Source: Niastella soli (GTDB lineage Bacteria; Bacteroidota; Bacteroidia; Chitinophagales; Chitinophagaceae). From it: a stretch of DNA of 64,000 bases. The DNA lies in contig NZ_JAGHKO010000001.1 of the NCBI RefSeq assembly GCF_017742245.1, positions 2,943,061-3,007,060 of the forward strand. Reading direction: 5' to 3'. The notes beneath the pieces were generated by a model. It ran no database searches, had not been told where the DNA came from, and was given only the letters and a program-made list of their open reading frames with translations. This document shows positions 34,743 through 42,570 of this stretch, piece after piece (the stretch's first letter is position 1; each line of letters opens with the position of its first letter). The position numbers and the translations under genes were made by a program.

Positions 34743-35795
34743 TTACAACTGCTTTAATGTATGTTCCAGATTAACACCCTCCATCTCGTAATTATACAAT
34801 TGCCCGGTAGTATCTTTTAGTGTCAATAATAATTTGTAGGGTTTTCCTTCCGTATAATTGATAGCACTGAGTGTAAAGGCGGCACTAAACAACCCCAGCT
34901 TCCTTCCCGGCACTTCCTTGTTAATGTTGCTAGACCAGTCGCCATTGCCTGTCAGTTCTTTTATGTCACTAACTGTTGCGGGCCAGCCTTCGTTGTTCAA
35001 CTCGATGAAAAGTTTCGGACCTCCATAACCACCGGTGCCGCGTTTCGAAATAATAGGCCCAAAATGGCGCACCACATCAGTTGCCACATAGTTCCGGCCA
35101 TCGTTGAGCAGATTGACACCCTGCGTTTTTAATGCCTCCCGGTCTGAAGAGGTATATTCTTTCACGTAAGCGTTCTGCAGCTGTTTAAAGGATATTTTAA
35201 CTGAAGGCGAGGTGGTAGCATACCGGTTGTATTCATCTTCCACTTCCCAGGCCCTGGCGTATGAACCTTGTATGGGTGTAGTCATTTCAACCGGGGTAAC
35301 AGTTAATTGATCACCTTTAATATCCTCAATTTTTAAATAAATAGTAGTGTCATTCCAGCCGTCGCCCAATCGCTTTACGCTGATAAAATCTTTCGTTGTC
35401 AGGTGTTGCAATTTGGATTCCAGTTCTGCTTTTTCTGTGTTGAAAGACTGGATAGCATGCTGTTTGTCTTTATAATTGGAAAGGCTGTCATTTAATTGAT
35501 AAAAGATCACTCCGGCAGCAATCAGTAACGGCCCGGCATAGGTGTAAAATGGCGTTTTAACAGCGGAAGTAGCGGATGATGTCTTTACCAGTGTTTCCAG
35601 ACTTTGCGGTAATTCGTATAGTTGCCCGCCTTTACGAACTGCCCACTTTCTGCCCAGGCTAAAAAAGGGGATCCAGAAGAGATGAAAATACTTTTGACGG
35701 GCTTCGATGCTGATACCGGGTTCTTCTTTTATACCAAGATCATTTAAAGAAAAACTACGAATTTTAAAGGTGTTCCAACCAAAGACAATTCTCAT
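34743..35795 (-). CDS. uncharacterised membrane protein
   Basis: 350 residues from ATG 35795. The frame is open to 35915, but a terminator-like hairpin at 35920-35947 overlaps that extension and the family-like part opens at MRIVFGWNTFKIRSF. One membrane segment (about 95-112, TYAGPLLIAAGVIFYQL) separates a short cytoplasmic domain, which carries a hydrophobic YFHLFWIPFF motif, from a larger C-terminal domain of mixed structure with a coiled-coil start (SFNTEKAELESKLQHL). I do not recognise the family. Located between map and a DUF1801 gene on the same strand. Confidence 0.75.
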   Translation of the reverse strand: MRIVFGWNTFKIRSFSLNDLGIKEEPGISIEARQKYFHLFWIPFFSLGRKWAVRKGGQLYELPQSLETLVKTSSATSAVKTPFYTYAGPLLIAAGVIFYQLNDSLSNYKDKQHAIQSFNTEKAELESKLQHLTTKDFISVKRLGDGWNDTTIYLKIEDIKGDQLTVTPVEMTTPIQGSYARAWEVEDEYNRYATTSPSVKISFKQLQNAYVKEYTSSDREALKTQGVNLLNDGRNYVATDVVRHFGPIISKRGTGGYGGPKLFIELNNEGWPATVSDIKELTGNGDWSSNINKEVPGRKLGLFSAAFTLSAINYTEGKPYKLLLTLKDTTGQLYNYEMEGVNLEHTLKQL

Positions 35796-35911
35796 AAGAA
35801 TAGGGATAAACGTTGAAGTTATTTTTAATATGTTCGATGCGGGATAAATATATAGTGAAGAGTTGAGATTTGCAAACAGCCGGACAGCAGATATGAGGAC
35901 AACGCCTGTTC

Positions 35912-35947
35912 CCATAAAAGAAGGGCCCCACTTTTGTGAGGCCCTTC
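35912..35947 (-). terminator. terminator-like hairpin upstream of the 34743-35795 gene
   Basis: GAAGGGCC (35920-35927) pairs with GGCCCTTC (35940-35947) with an inner CAC/GTG helix. On the minus strand it is followed by a short T-rich stretch. It likely ends the DUF1801 transcript. Confidence 0.65.
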
Positions 35948-36123
35948 ACAGTTAAAACTGAGTTTCATCTACCTGTGGCCTTTAGGAAAGGGGAAGGTAA
36001 AGCAGATTCTCTAGCAATTAATTCAATAATCAGGCGCAAGCGGACGCTGGCGGCAGGTAGGGGTGCGTTTATCACTTTTTCATATGATAAGTCATTTTTT
36101 TAAAGTTGTCTAAAGGATACGAA

Positions 36124-36513
36124 TTATTTCCATTGCATATCAAGCTTTATGGCTTCTTTTAGGAGACGAACTATTTTTCGTTGGTTGATCTCCTCTGGAT
36201 TGCGATAAATTTTATAGAAGATCTGTTTATTAGTCCCGTGACTTAGATATTTGTCAACGTCATTAAGCTTGTTGCCATACCAAAATCCAAAGAGGACACC
36301 TTCGTGGATCCCTCCTCTTGGAATGGTAGAGGGCCAGATAATACAAATTCCCTTTTTGCCATAGAAGTAAGGGACATTGTAGGAAATCTTCTCCTTACAA
36401 TATGCGGGCAGGGTGTCGATAACGATATGTCGCAATACATCGACAATAATTTTTTCCTGTTCAGGAAGCAACTCATAGAGTTGAACCAGAGATTTTATTT
36501 TTTCCGCGGGCAT
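36124..36513 (-). CDS. DUF1801-domain protein
   Basis: 129 residues. The DUF1801 (YdhG-like) fold is recognisable from VDVLRHIVIDTLPAYCKEKISYNVPYFYGKKGICIIWPS and LFGFWYGNKL, and the family's length fits. Function unknown; the fold is related to frataxin-like iron chaperone domains, but no iron-binding acidic patch is evident. Divergent from the DoxX gene. Confidence 0.85.
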   Translation of the reverse strand: MPAEKIKSLVQLYELLPEQEKIIVDVLRHIVIDTLPAYCKEKISYNVPYFYGKKGICIIWPSTIPRGGIHEGVLFGFWYGNKLNDVDKYLSHGTNKQIFYKIYRNPEEINQRKIVRLLKEAIKLDMQWK

Positions 36514-36645
36514 AATTTGTAAAAGAAGGTAATTTAGTACAAAACTACCTTTTTCGCAGGACGGGGGTGTTTATAGTTAGAAAATATTGTTCTCAGGAAA
36601 ACAGTCACAATCTTTTGATACTTTAGCCCTTAATTAGTGGAACTA

Positions 36646-37368
36646 ATGAGTATATTAAATAGACTTAGGCATATATATTATGACGCAAAAGGAAATAAAT
36701 GGTTTTATTATTTTGCCATATTCTGTCGCGTTATGTTGGCTCTTGGATTCATTCCATCAGGGATTGTAAAAGTTATGGGAGAACGGTTCGCCAGTGGCTT
36801 ATCGGTTAATCATCCACTGGGACATTATTTGGAAGCGCTACACAGTACTGGATACTATTACACATTTATCGGCATTACGCAGTTGATAATTGCGGTTTTG
36901 TTGCTCATACCAAGAACAGCGCTTCTTGGCGCACTGATGTATTTTCCCATTATTCTGAATATTTGTGTCCTGACTTATGCTGTACGGTTCGAAGGCACTC
37001 GTATAGTAACTCTTATGACGTTGGCCAATTTATATCTGTTATGTTGGGACTACGACCGGATTAAATATATTTTGCCATTTAAGCGGGATAGGCCAGCTGA
37101 ACACTTCGCAGAGAAGAAAGCGTTGAGCAACAAATTTCCCTTGCTTTTTTTTGCGAGTGTTATTGCGATGGTAGCTTCGGTAATAGTAATAAACCACTTT
37201 ATGTATAATATTCGACCTGGGAATTCTGCGATTGAATGCACGAATGGATGTGCTGGAAATAGTAATCCGAAAGCCTGCCTGGAATTTTGTGATTGCATTC
37301 ATAGAAAAGGTAAAACGCTTAATGAATGCCTGGTTGAATATAACAACGCAAAGGAAACGAATAAATAG
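36646..37368 (+). CDS. DoxX-family membrane protein
   Basis: 240 residues from ATG 36646; a GTG at 36637 is an alternative. Four to five membrane segments: YYFAIFCRVMLALGFIPSGIVKV, YTFIGITQLIIAVLLLIP, ALLGALMYFPIILNICVLTYA, IVTLMTLANLYLLC and a later FASVIAMVASVIVI. The first four form the DoxX core. The C-terminal 50 residues contain five cysteines (ECTNGCAGNSNPKACLEFCDC), an unusual periplasmic or cytoplasmic tail that could bind metal or form disulfides. Function unknown. Confidence 0.85.
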   Translation: MSILNRLRHIYYDAKGNKWFYYFAIFCRVMLALGFIPSGIVKVMGERFASGLSVNHPLGHYLEALHSTGYYYTFIGITQLIIAVLLLIPRTALLGALMYFPIILNICVLTYAVRFEGTRIVTLMTLANLYLLCWDYDRIKYILPFKRDRPAEHFAEKKALSNKFPLLFFASVIAMVASVIVINHFMYNIRPGNSAIECTNGCAGNSNPKACLEFCDCIHRKGKTLNECLVEYNNAKETNK

Positions 37369-37539
37369 AACTGAATTGTGAGAAGATTATCGATTACGCC
37401 GATTTTCATTTTGTCACGTTTTATATTTCAAATTTTGAGTTCGACATAGGATGATTTAATCTGTACAACAGCCACCAATTTTATTGTAATTTTAAATCTT
37501 CATTATAATTCTTCAATCAGGCCAGAACCGTTATAAAAT

Positions 37540-38112
37540 ATGGATCCAAAACAATTACTTAAAGAACATGTAGCAAAAACCGTTAAACTATCGGATGATG
37601 AGTTTGACGGTTTTTTCGATTGCTTCACCACTAAGTCCTATAAAAAGGGAGCATACATTATTACTGAAGGCGACAGGATAGATTGTGAGTATTTTGTGGT
37701 TAGTGGCTGCATTAAGACCTTTTATATAAATGACAATCAAAAAATGTTTGTGCTGCAGTTTGCGATGCCAGGATGTTGGGCATCTGATTATAGCGCTTTG
37801 TATAATGGCACAAGAGCTACTATCAATATCGGTTGTATTACAGATACAGAATTGTTGTGCCTGTCGAACAAAGACAGGGAAAATGCCTGTAAAAAGTTTC
37901 ACCAGATAGAACATTACTTTCGTGCCCGTATGACGAGTGAATATGTTGCTTCGCAGAAAAGATTACTGAGCACTATGAACAACGACGTGAAATACCGGTA
38001 CGAAGAATTGATCACTTTATTCCCTGAACTGTTTAATATGGTGCCCAAAAGATTGATCGCTGCTTATTTGGGTGTTTCGAGGGAAACGCTTTACCGGCTG
38101 AATAACTCCTGA
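37540..38112 (+). CDS. Crp/Fnr-family transcriptional regulator
   Basis: 190 residues. The N-terminal cyclic-nucleotide-binding-like beta roll (about 15-120; KKGAYIITEGDRIDCEYFVVSG) is followed by a helical linker and a short C-terminal helix-turn-helix (PKRLIAAYLGVSRETLYRLN). No N-terminal cysteine cluster is seen, so it is not an FeS-type FNR, and the cAMP-binding Arg is not obvious. A box at 38148-38163 lies just after the gene and resembles one upstream of nirK, so it may be a regulator of denitrification or respiration. That link is inference. Confidence 0.9.
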   Translation: MDPKQLLKEHVAKTVKLSDDEFDGFFDCFTTKSYKKGAYIITEGDRIDCEYFVVSGCIKTFYINDNQKMFVLQFAMPGCWASDYSALYNGTRATINIGCITDTELLCLSNKDRENACKKFHQIEHYFRARMTSEYVASQKRLLSTMNNDVKYRYEELITLFPELFNMVPKRLIAAYLGVSRETLYRLNNS

Positions 38113-38147
38113 GAGGAGATACAGACTTACGCCATCCTGTAAAAAGT

Positions 38148-38163
38148 TGTGATTTGCATCACA
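38148..38163. promoter_or_regulatory. Crp/Fnr-type binding site
   Basis: TGTGA-TTTGCA-TCACA is a perfect match to the classic CRP consensus and also reads GTGAT-N4-ATCAC. It lies 36 bp after the Crp/Fnr gene and 56 bp before the NTF2-like gene. Confidence 0.7.
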
Positions 38164-38218
38164 CAATTTCCGTACACACCCGTCCTACCTTCATGTCGCA
38201 CTAAAACATATTATCGAC

Positions 38219-38599
38219 ATGACAACTCATCAAGCAGATGAAAGAGCCATTGCGCAGGCACTGGAAGAATTCTATTTTCAAGGCAGTTATGAAGGCGATT
38301 TGAATAAGCTGAAACAGATCTTTCATCCGGGTACCAGACTATTCGGCGATGTAAAAGGACAGCCATATAGTAGATCATTGGATGAATGGCTGGATGTAGT
38401 AGCAAACCGGCAAAGCCCGAAAAACTCAGGTAAGCCATTCAAAGGAGATATCCTGAATATTAAGGTGGTGAACTCTGTCGGTATTGCAGAACTGCATGTA
38501 AGGGCTTATGATATACTTTATCATGATTTCCTGTCATTGCACCGGATCGATGGCAGATGGCTTATTGTTAATAAGATCATGAGCGGCATCGAACAGTAA
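38219..38599 (+). CDS. NTF2-like / SnoaL-type (lumazine-binding-like) protein
   Basis: 126 residues. IAQALEEFYFQGSYEGDLNKLKQIFHPGTRLFG, then VAELHVRAYDILYHDFLSLHRIDGRWLIVNKIM, fits the small NTF2-fold family often annotated as putative lumazine-binding or nuclear transport factor 2 family. Substrate unknown. Preceded by a Crp/Fnr-type site and followed by a strong terminator, so it is probably transcribed alone under that control. Confidence 0.85.
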   Translation: MTTHQADERAIAQALEEFYFQGSYEGDLNKLKQIFHPGTRLFGDVKGQPYSRSLDEWLDVVANRQSPKNSGKPFKGDILNIKVVNSVGIAELHVRAYDILYHDFLSLHRIDGRWLIVNKIMSGIEQ

Positions 38600-38643
38600 G
38601 AAGTTTACAGCTGGCGATTTGAATTCAACGCTAAATGCCAATA

Positions 38644-38680
38644 AAAACGGCCCTCCGATGTATCGGAGAGCCTTTTTTGG
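38644..38680 (+). terminator. terminator, bidirectional
   Basis: The stem GGC-CTCCGAT pairing with ATCGGAG-GCC (38649-38671, one internal mismatch) is followed by a T run at 38672-38677. It is preceded by a 22-bp segment also found in the tRNA-derived array (38626-38647). Confidence 0.85.
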
Positions 38681-38786
38681 GTGTGGTGAAATCAAAGAGG
38701 AGTAATCAATACTTTATGGAATTAATTGTGTTTAATGTAGCGTAGACGCAATAGTTGATTGGTTTATATGTGAGTCTAAAATTTGT

Positions 38787-38794
38787 TACATTTG
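38787..38794 (+). promoter_or_regulatory. -7 promoter element of the small gene at 38819
   Basis: TACATTTG matches TAnnTTTG and lies 24 bp before the ATG at 38819. It makes the TTG at 38783 unlikely as a start, since that would place the start codon inside the promoter. Confidence 0.5.
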
Positions 38795-38818
38795 GCTAAA
38801 CCTACAAATCATTTATCT

Positions 38819-39037
38819 ATGGAAGGCTTAACTGTCAGATCTCAGAGTATTGGATCTTTATATGAACTTTCAAATAAATGCCCCATTTTCCTAGATGATG
38901 TACAAGGGGAATTCAGGAGCGACCTGCAAAATTTCATTGTAGGAAAAACGCTTACTATGCAGGATGGACGAATTGTTATAGGTAATAATTTATATAACAG
39001 GTGGCTGAAGAAAGTAAGTGCGAGGGGATTTCAGTAA
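38819..39037 (+). CDS. small hypothetical protein
   Basis: 72 residues from ATG 38819. I do not recognise it. No signal peptide or membrane segment is seen; the sequence is a mix of short strands (KTLTMQDGRIVIGNN) and a basic C-terminus (RWLKKVSARGFQ). It lies after a strong terminator and beside a degraded helicase locus, with a promoter-like element just upstream. It may be a real small gene or a remnant of the same acquired segment. Confidence 0.45.
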   Translation: MEGLTVRSQSIGSLYELSNKCPIFLDDVQGEFRSDLQNFIVGKTLTMQDGRIVIGNNLYNRWLKKVSARGFQ

Positions 39038-39112
39038 GCCTTTGGTTCCTGGCTACGGAAGCCTATATTCAAGGTTACTATTAATTATAAGTTTTGGATG
39101 TATTTAATTAGT

Positions 39113-40021
39113 TCATCCAATCCACCATTGGTTTGTTAAATGTAAATTTTTTCGCGCCCTGGTAACAGCAGTATACCACCATCTAAATAATTCTGCATGA
39201 TCCATTGCATACATACTCTTTTCTAGAAATAGAAACACTTCGTTCCATTCCCCACCTTGCGCTTTGTGACAAGTAACAGCATATCCAAATTTTGCCCGTA
39301 AACAATTAAGATAAGAATCTGTCATCATTTTATTCTTATATTCATCCGAATTTACCTTGATATTTTTTTGCTTCATCCTTTTACTGAAATCCAACATCAA
39401 TGATTTTGATTGTTCTTTTGTATAATTTGTTTCACTCCCATATAAGATATCAAGTGATATAAGAATTTCATGTTCAGTTTCCGATAATAAAGCCTTAATG
39501 TAGATCTTTTGGAAATGTAGCCCTGCCTTTATTTCAATTTCACCAACTTTTGAAACAATTACAAAATCCCCATTAGTCAATGCAACAGCGTGGTTATTGT
39601 GAGTAACTAATAATACGTCGTCATTTCTAATAGGCAGGCCTAAAGCACCGAAAAGATCTCTGCGAACAGCTGCATTAATATCGTTTACCATTCGATTGCT
39701 TCTAGCAATGGCTATTGTTCCATTGGCCCCAAGTTCTTTAAATTTTATAAGATATTTTTTAAATAATTCTTCATCAAGATCATAAAGGCACACATTATTC
39801 AAGTTTGAAGCAGGCAATTTGGGGTAACGAGTTAAATGATTTTTCTCTACCATATTTCTAATAACGGAGGCTAATGCCAAAATACCATTACCCGCATCAG
39901 TTCTTTCTATCTTCTCAAGGGTTAAGGCAATAGCAGTTCTACCATGCGTTGCCAGCCATTCTAATTCAAGAGCAGGACTAAAAGTTTGTTTAACCGGAGG
40001 TAATTGCCCCGGGTCTCCAAC
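39113..40021 (-). pseudogene. N-terminally truncated helicase (RecD-like, UvrD_C_2 type)
   Basis: About 302 residues of real helicase remain. Visible motifs are GDPGQLPPV (motif III) right at the broken end, TCHKAQGGEWNEV (motif V) and YTAVTRARKNL (motif VI). The Walker A loop and motif II that should precede them are missing. The frame stays open upstream to 40369, but those 116 residues are a translation of the tRNA-derived array, not protein sequence. The junction falls in GTTGGA, a string shared with the tRNA anticodon arm. Base composition looks more AT-rich than the flanks. It cannot hydrolyse ATP as it stands. Confidence 0.8.
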
Positions 40022-40417
40022 ACTTAATGCCAATAAAAAAGGCTCCACTTTCGTGAAGCCTTTTCTTGTAGCGGGATCGGGAGTTGAACCGCCGGTAGGC
40101 GGTCGCAGCCCTGTCCGTCCGCCTACCGGCGGATATGAATCCAACGCTAAATGCCAATAAAAAAGGCTCCACTTTCGTGAAACCTTTTCTTGTAGCGGGA
40201 TGGGGAGTTGAAACCGAGTCCGCCAGCTGGCGGATATGAATCCAACGCTAAATGCCAATAAAAAAGGCTCCACTTTCGTGAAACCTTTTCTTGTAGCGGG
40301 ATCGGGAGTTGAAACCGCGGTAGGCGGTCGCAGCCCTGTCCGTCGGCCTACCGGCGGATATGAATCCAACGCTAAATGTCAATAAAAAAGGCTCCACTTT
40401 CGTGAAACCTTTTCTTG
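40020..40417 (-). repeat. tandem array of tRNA 3' halves and terminators
   Basis: Four near-identical copies of a terminator with a GAAA tetraloop begin at 40026, 40150, 40251 and 40375 (steps of 124, 101 and 124 bp). Between them lie three partial tRNA copies that keep the T arm and 3' acceptor strand but lack the 5' half. In each, the anticodon-3'/variable part is replaced by a palindrome: 12-bp arms at 40091-40102 and 40119-40130, a perfect 16-mer at 40219-40234, and a decayed version of the first near 40317-40355. Confidence 0.85.
40379..40412 (-). terminator. terminator of tRNA-Met (last copy of the array)
   Basis: Read on the minus strand, AAGG-TTCAC, a GAAA tetraloop and GTGG-AGCCTT form a stem followed by a T run, a few bases after the tRNA 3' end. 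Confidence 0.8.
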
Positions 40418-40491
40418 TAGCGGGATCGGGAGTTGAACCCGAGACCTTTGGGTTATGAATCCAACGCTCTAACCACCTGAGCTATCCCGCC
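40418..40491 (-). tRNA. tRNA-Met (anticodon CAT)
   Basis: A 74-nt cloverleaf can be drawn on the minus strand: acceptor GGCGGGA/TCCCGCT (first pair G-U), D stem GCTC/GAGC, anticodon loop TTCATAA, T arm TCGGG-TTCAACT-CCCGA, discriminator A, CCA not encoded. The anticodon stem TTGGA/CCCAA has an A-C mispair next to the loop. CAT could also be a lysidine-modified tRNA-Ile2; the elongator Met assignment is favoured on overall form. Confidence 0.88.
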
Positions 40492-40620
40492 AAATGGGGT
40501 GCAAAAATAGAAAAAAATCGTTTCCTGGAAAATTTTATTAAGCAATTCTGGGACAATTATTTAAGAAAATCCCGATTTCTTGCTCATGCCCTAAAAAACG
40601 CCCATCTTCGCACCCTGGAA

Positions 40621-40649
40621 AAGGCTCGGCAAGGAGCCTTTTTTATTTT
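40621..40649 (+). terminator. terminator-like hairpin just before the UvrD-type helicase gene
   Basis: AAGGCTC (40621-40627) pairs with GAGCCTT (40634-40640) and is followed by TTTTT. It lies only 17-20 bp before the helicase start codon, an odd position for a plain terminator. Confidence 0.55.
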
Positions 40650-40666
40650 CTTAAGACTGTGTGGCT

Positions 40667-42487
40667 ATGAGTAAACAAAAATTGACTGAGCAACAAACCG
40701 CTGTCATCAAATCTGGCGGTAATCTCCGTATCAATGCTGTGGCTGGTTCTGGTAAAACCACCACCATTATTGAATATGCCGCTTCCCGGCCCAAACAGGC
40801 TCGCATCCTGTACCTGGCGTTTAACAAATCCGTGAAATTGGAAGCTACCCGGAAATTCGCGGAGTATGGCCTTGACAATACAAAGGTTGAAACTGCGCAT
40901 TCACTGGCCTACAAGCATATTGTATTCAAGTATAATTATAAAGTAAAATCTCAGGGATATAAGAACAGCGAGATCTGTAAACTCCTTGATATTCGCGGTA
41001 ATGAAGAAAAGCATGCTGAGTTTGTGGTCGCTAATCACATCAGCAAGTTTGCTGCTTACTTCTGCAATAGCGATAAGGCCAAAGTGCAGGACCTCAATTA
41101 CCTCGATACTATCGTGGATGAAAATGCCAAAACATTCGTTCGCTCCTATTATAAATTCATTGAAGACGGCACCCGGCTGTTGCTGGCGAAAATGGACCGG
41201 GGGGAAATTGAGATCACACACGATTTCTATCTGAAGAAATTTCAATTGTCGAACCCTGACCTGCCTTACGACTACATTCTTTTTGACGAGGCGCAAGATG
41301 CTTCTGGCGCTATGCTCGATGTTTTCATGAAGCAAAAAGCGATTAAAGTAATTGTAGGCGACACGCATCAACAGATCTACGGCTGGCGGCATGCGGTTAA
41401 CTCGCTGGACAAAGCCAATTTCAATACCTTACAATTGTCGACCAGCTTCCGCTTCACTCAGGAAATTGCGAACCTGGCTACTGACGTACTTTCCTGGAAA
41501 AATCATTTGTTCGAAAGCAAACCAGTTGCTATTGCTGGAAAGGGGGAAGGCAAAAAGGACGTGGTAAAAGCCACTATCGCCCGCACCAATTTAGGTCTGT
41601 TGCTAAATGCCATCGATTATATTACCGATAACAAGGTTAAAAACATCTATTTTGAAGGGAACATCAACTCATATACCTATGGCGATGATGGTACTTCTTT
41701 ATACGATGTGCTGAATTTATACAACGGGAACCATGATCGCATCCGCGATCAATTGGTGGGTTCTATGAAAGATATTGACGACCTGGAAGAATATGTTGAA
41801 AAAACGGAAGATCACCAGCTGTCTACCATGATTGAAATTGTTCGCGAATATGGCAATGAAGTGCATAGCATTATTAAATCATTGAAAGAATTACACGCGG
41901 GTGATGAGAACAGAAGTAAAGCTGAAATGATCTTCTCCACGGTTCATCGGGCAAAGGGAATGGAATATGATGTAGTGCACCTGGTAAACGATTTCCTGTC
42001 TGAAAGTAAACTGAAGGACCTGAAAGAGAAACATAAAAGCGACAAGACCGCCGCTTTCGATGCTGCCCGGCTTAGCGAGGAGATCAACCTATTGTATGTA
42101 GCTATCACCCGCACAAGGAATAAATTGTTTATTCCGGAGACTTTATTACCAAAAGATTTTCCTGCTTCTGCCCGCATTATTAAAGTGAAGCCCAAGGAGA
42201 AAGAGCTTGCCTATACCAGCTATACTTCTGGGAAAACAACTTCGAAACCTGCGACTATTAAAAAGAAATCTGTCGCTATTCCACCCAAAGAAAGAGCATA
42301 CAATGTTTTGCGGCGCGAGACCAATAAAGATGCTTATAAGCCCTGGACTACTGAACAAGATGAAGAATTAAAAGACCATTACGATAATGGCACAGCCCTT
42401 GGTAAAATAGCCGCACACTTCGGCAGAACAAAGGGCGCCATCATTTCCCGCCTCAGAAAATTAAATCACTACTTTGATGAGGAGTAA
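40667..42487 (+). CDS. UvrD/Rep-like superfamily 1 DNA helicase with Myb/SANT-like C-terminal domain
   Basis: 606 residues from ATG 40667 (a GTG at 40661 is in frame). Motif I NAVAGSGKTTTIIEYA, motif II ILFDEAQDAS, motif III VGDTHQQIYGWRHA, motif IV-type LSTSFRFTQEIA, motif V VHRAKGMEYDVV and motif VI LYVAITRTRNKL are all present. The last 45 residues (WTTEQDEELKDHYDNG to IISRLRKLNHYF) look like a Myb/SANT-like helix-turn-helix, probably a DNA-binding extension. At about 600 residues it is shorter than UvrD and lacks large 1B/2B insertions. It is likely a 3'-5' helicase in repair or recombination. Confidence 0.92.
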   Translation: MSKQKLTEQQTAVIKSGGNLRINAVAGSGKTTTIIEYAASRPKQARILYLAFNKSVKLEATRKFAEYGLDNTKVETAHSLAYKHIVFKYNYKVKSQGYKNSEICKLLDIRGNEEKHAEFVVANHISKFAAYFCNSDKAKVQDLNYLDTIVDENAKTFVRSYYKFIEDGTRLLLAKMDRGEIEITHDFYLKKFQLSNPDLPYDYILFDEAQDASGAMLDVFMKQKAIKVIVGDTHQQIYGWRHAVNSLDKANFNTLQLSTSFRFTQEIANLATDVLSWKNHLFESKPVAIAGKGEGKKDVVKATIARTNLGLLLNAIDYITDNKVKNIYFEGNINSYTYGDDGTSLYDVLNLYNGNHDRIRDQLVGSMKDIDDLEEYVEKTEDHQLSTMIEIVREYGNEVHSIIKSLKELHAGDENRSKAEMIFSTVHRAKGMEYDVVHLVNDFLSESKLKDLKEKHKSDKTAAFDAARLSEEINLLYVAITRTRNKLFIPETLLPKDFPASARIIKVKPKEKELAYTSYTSGKTTSKPATIKKKSVAIPPKERAYNVLRRETNKDAYKPWTTEQDEELKDHYDNGTALGKIAAHFGRTKGAIISRLRKLNHYFDEE

Positions 42488-42531
42488 TAATCAATTGGTT
42501 ACAACCTGGCTTTAAGAAAGAAAGGAAAATA

Positions 42532-42563
42532 TTTGGTTAATTATACCAATCGGTATATTTTTG
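42532..42563 (+). promoter_or_regulatory. tetR promoter and TetR operator
   Basis: TTTG at 42532-42535 and TATTTTTG at 42556-42563, 20 bp apart, form a textbook Bacteroidota promoter. TATACCAATCGGTATA (42542-42557) fills the spacer and differs by one base from the perfect palindrome at 43180-43195. Confidence 0.8.
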
Positions 42564-42570
42564 TGGTGTT

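Noticed and set aside
35796..35915. N-terminal extension of the membrane protein at 34743
   Set aside because: It overlaps a terminator-like hairpin and lacks family-like sequence.
40022..40369. N-terminal 116 residues of an apparent helicase fusion protein
   Set aside because: The translation is of tRNA remnants and terminators and repeats itself; it has no protein-family character.
40020..40417. CRISPR-like array
   Set aside because: The repeated unit is long (101-124 bp), units are tRNA and terminator sequence rather than short repeats with unique spacers, and no cas gene is present.
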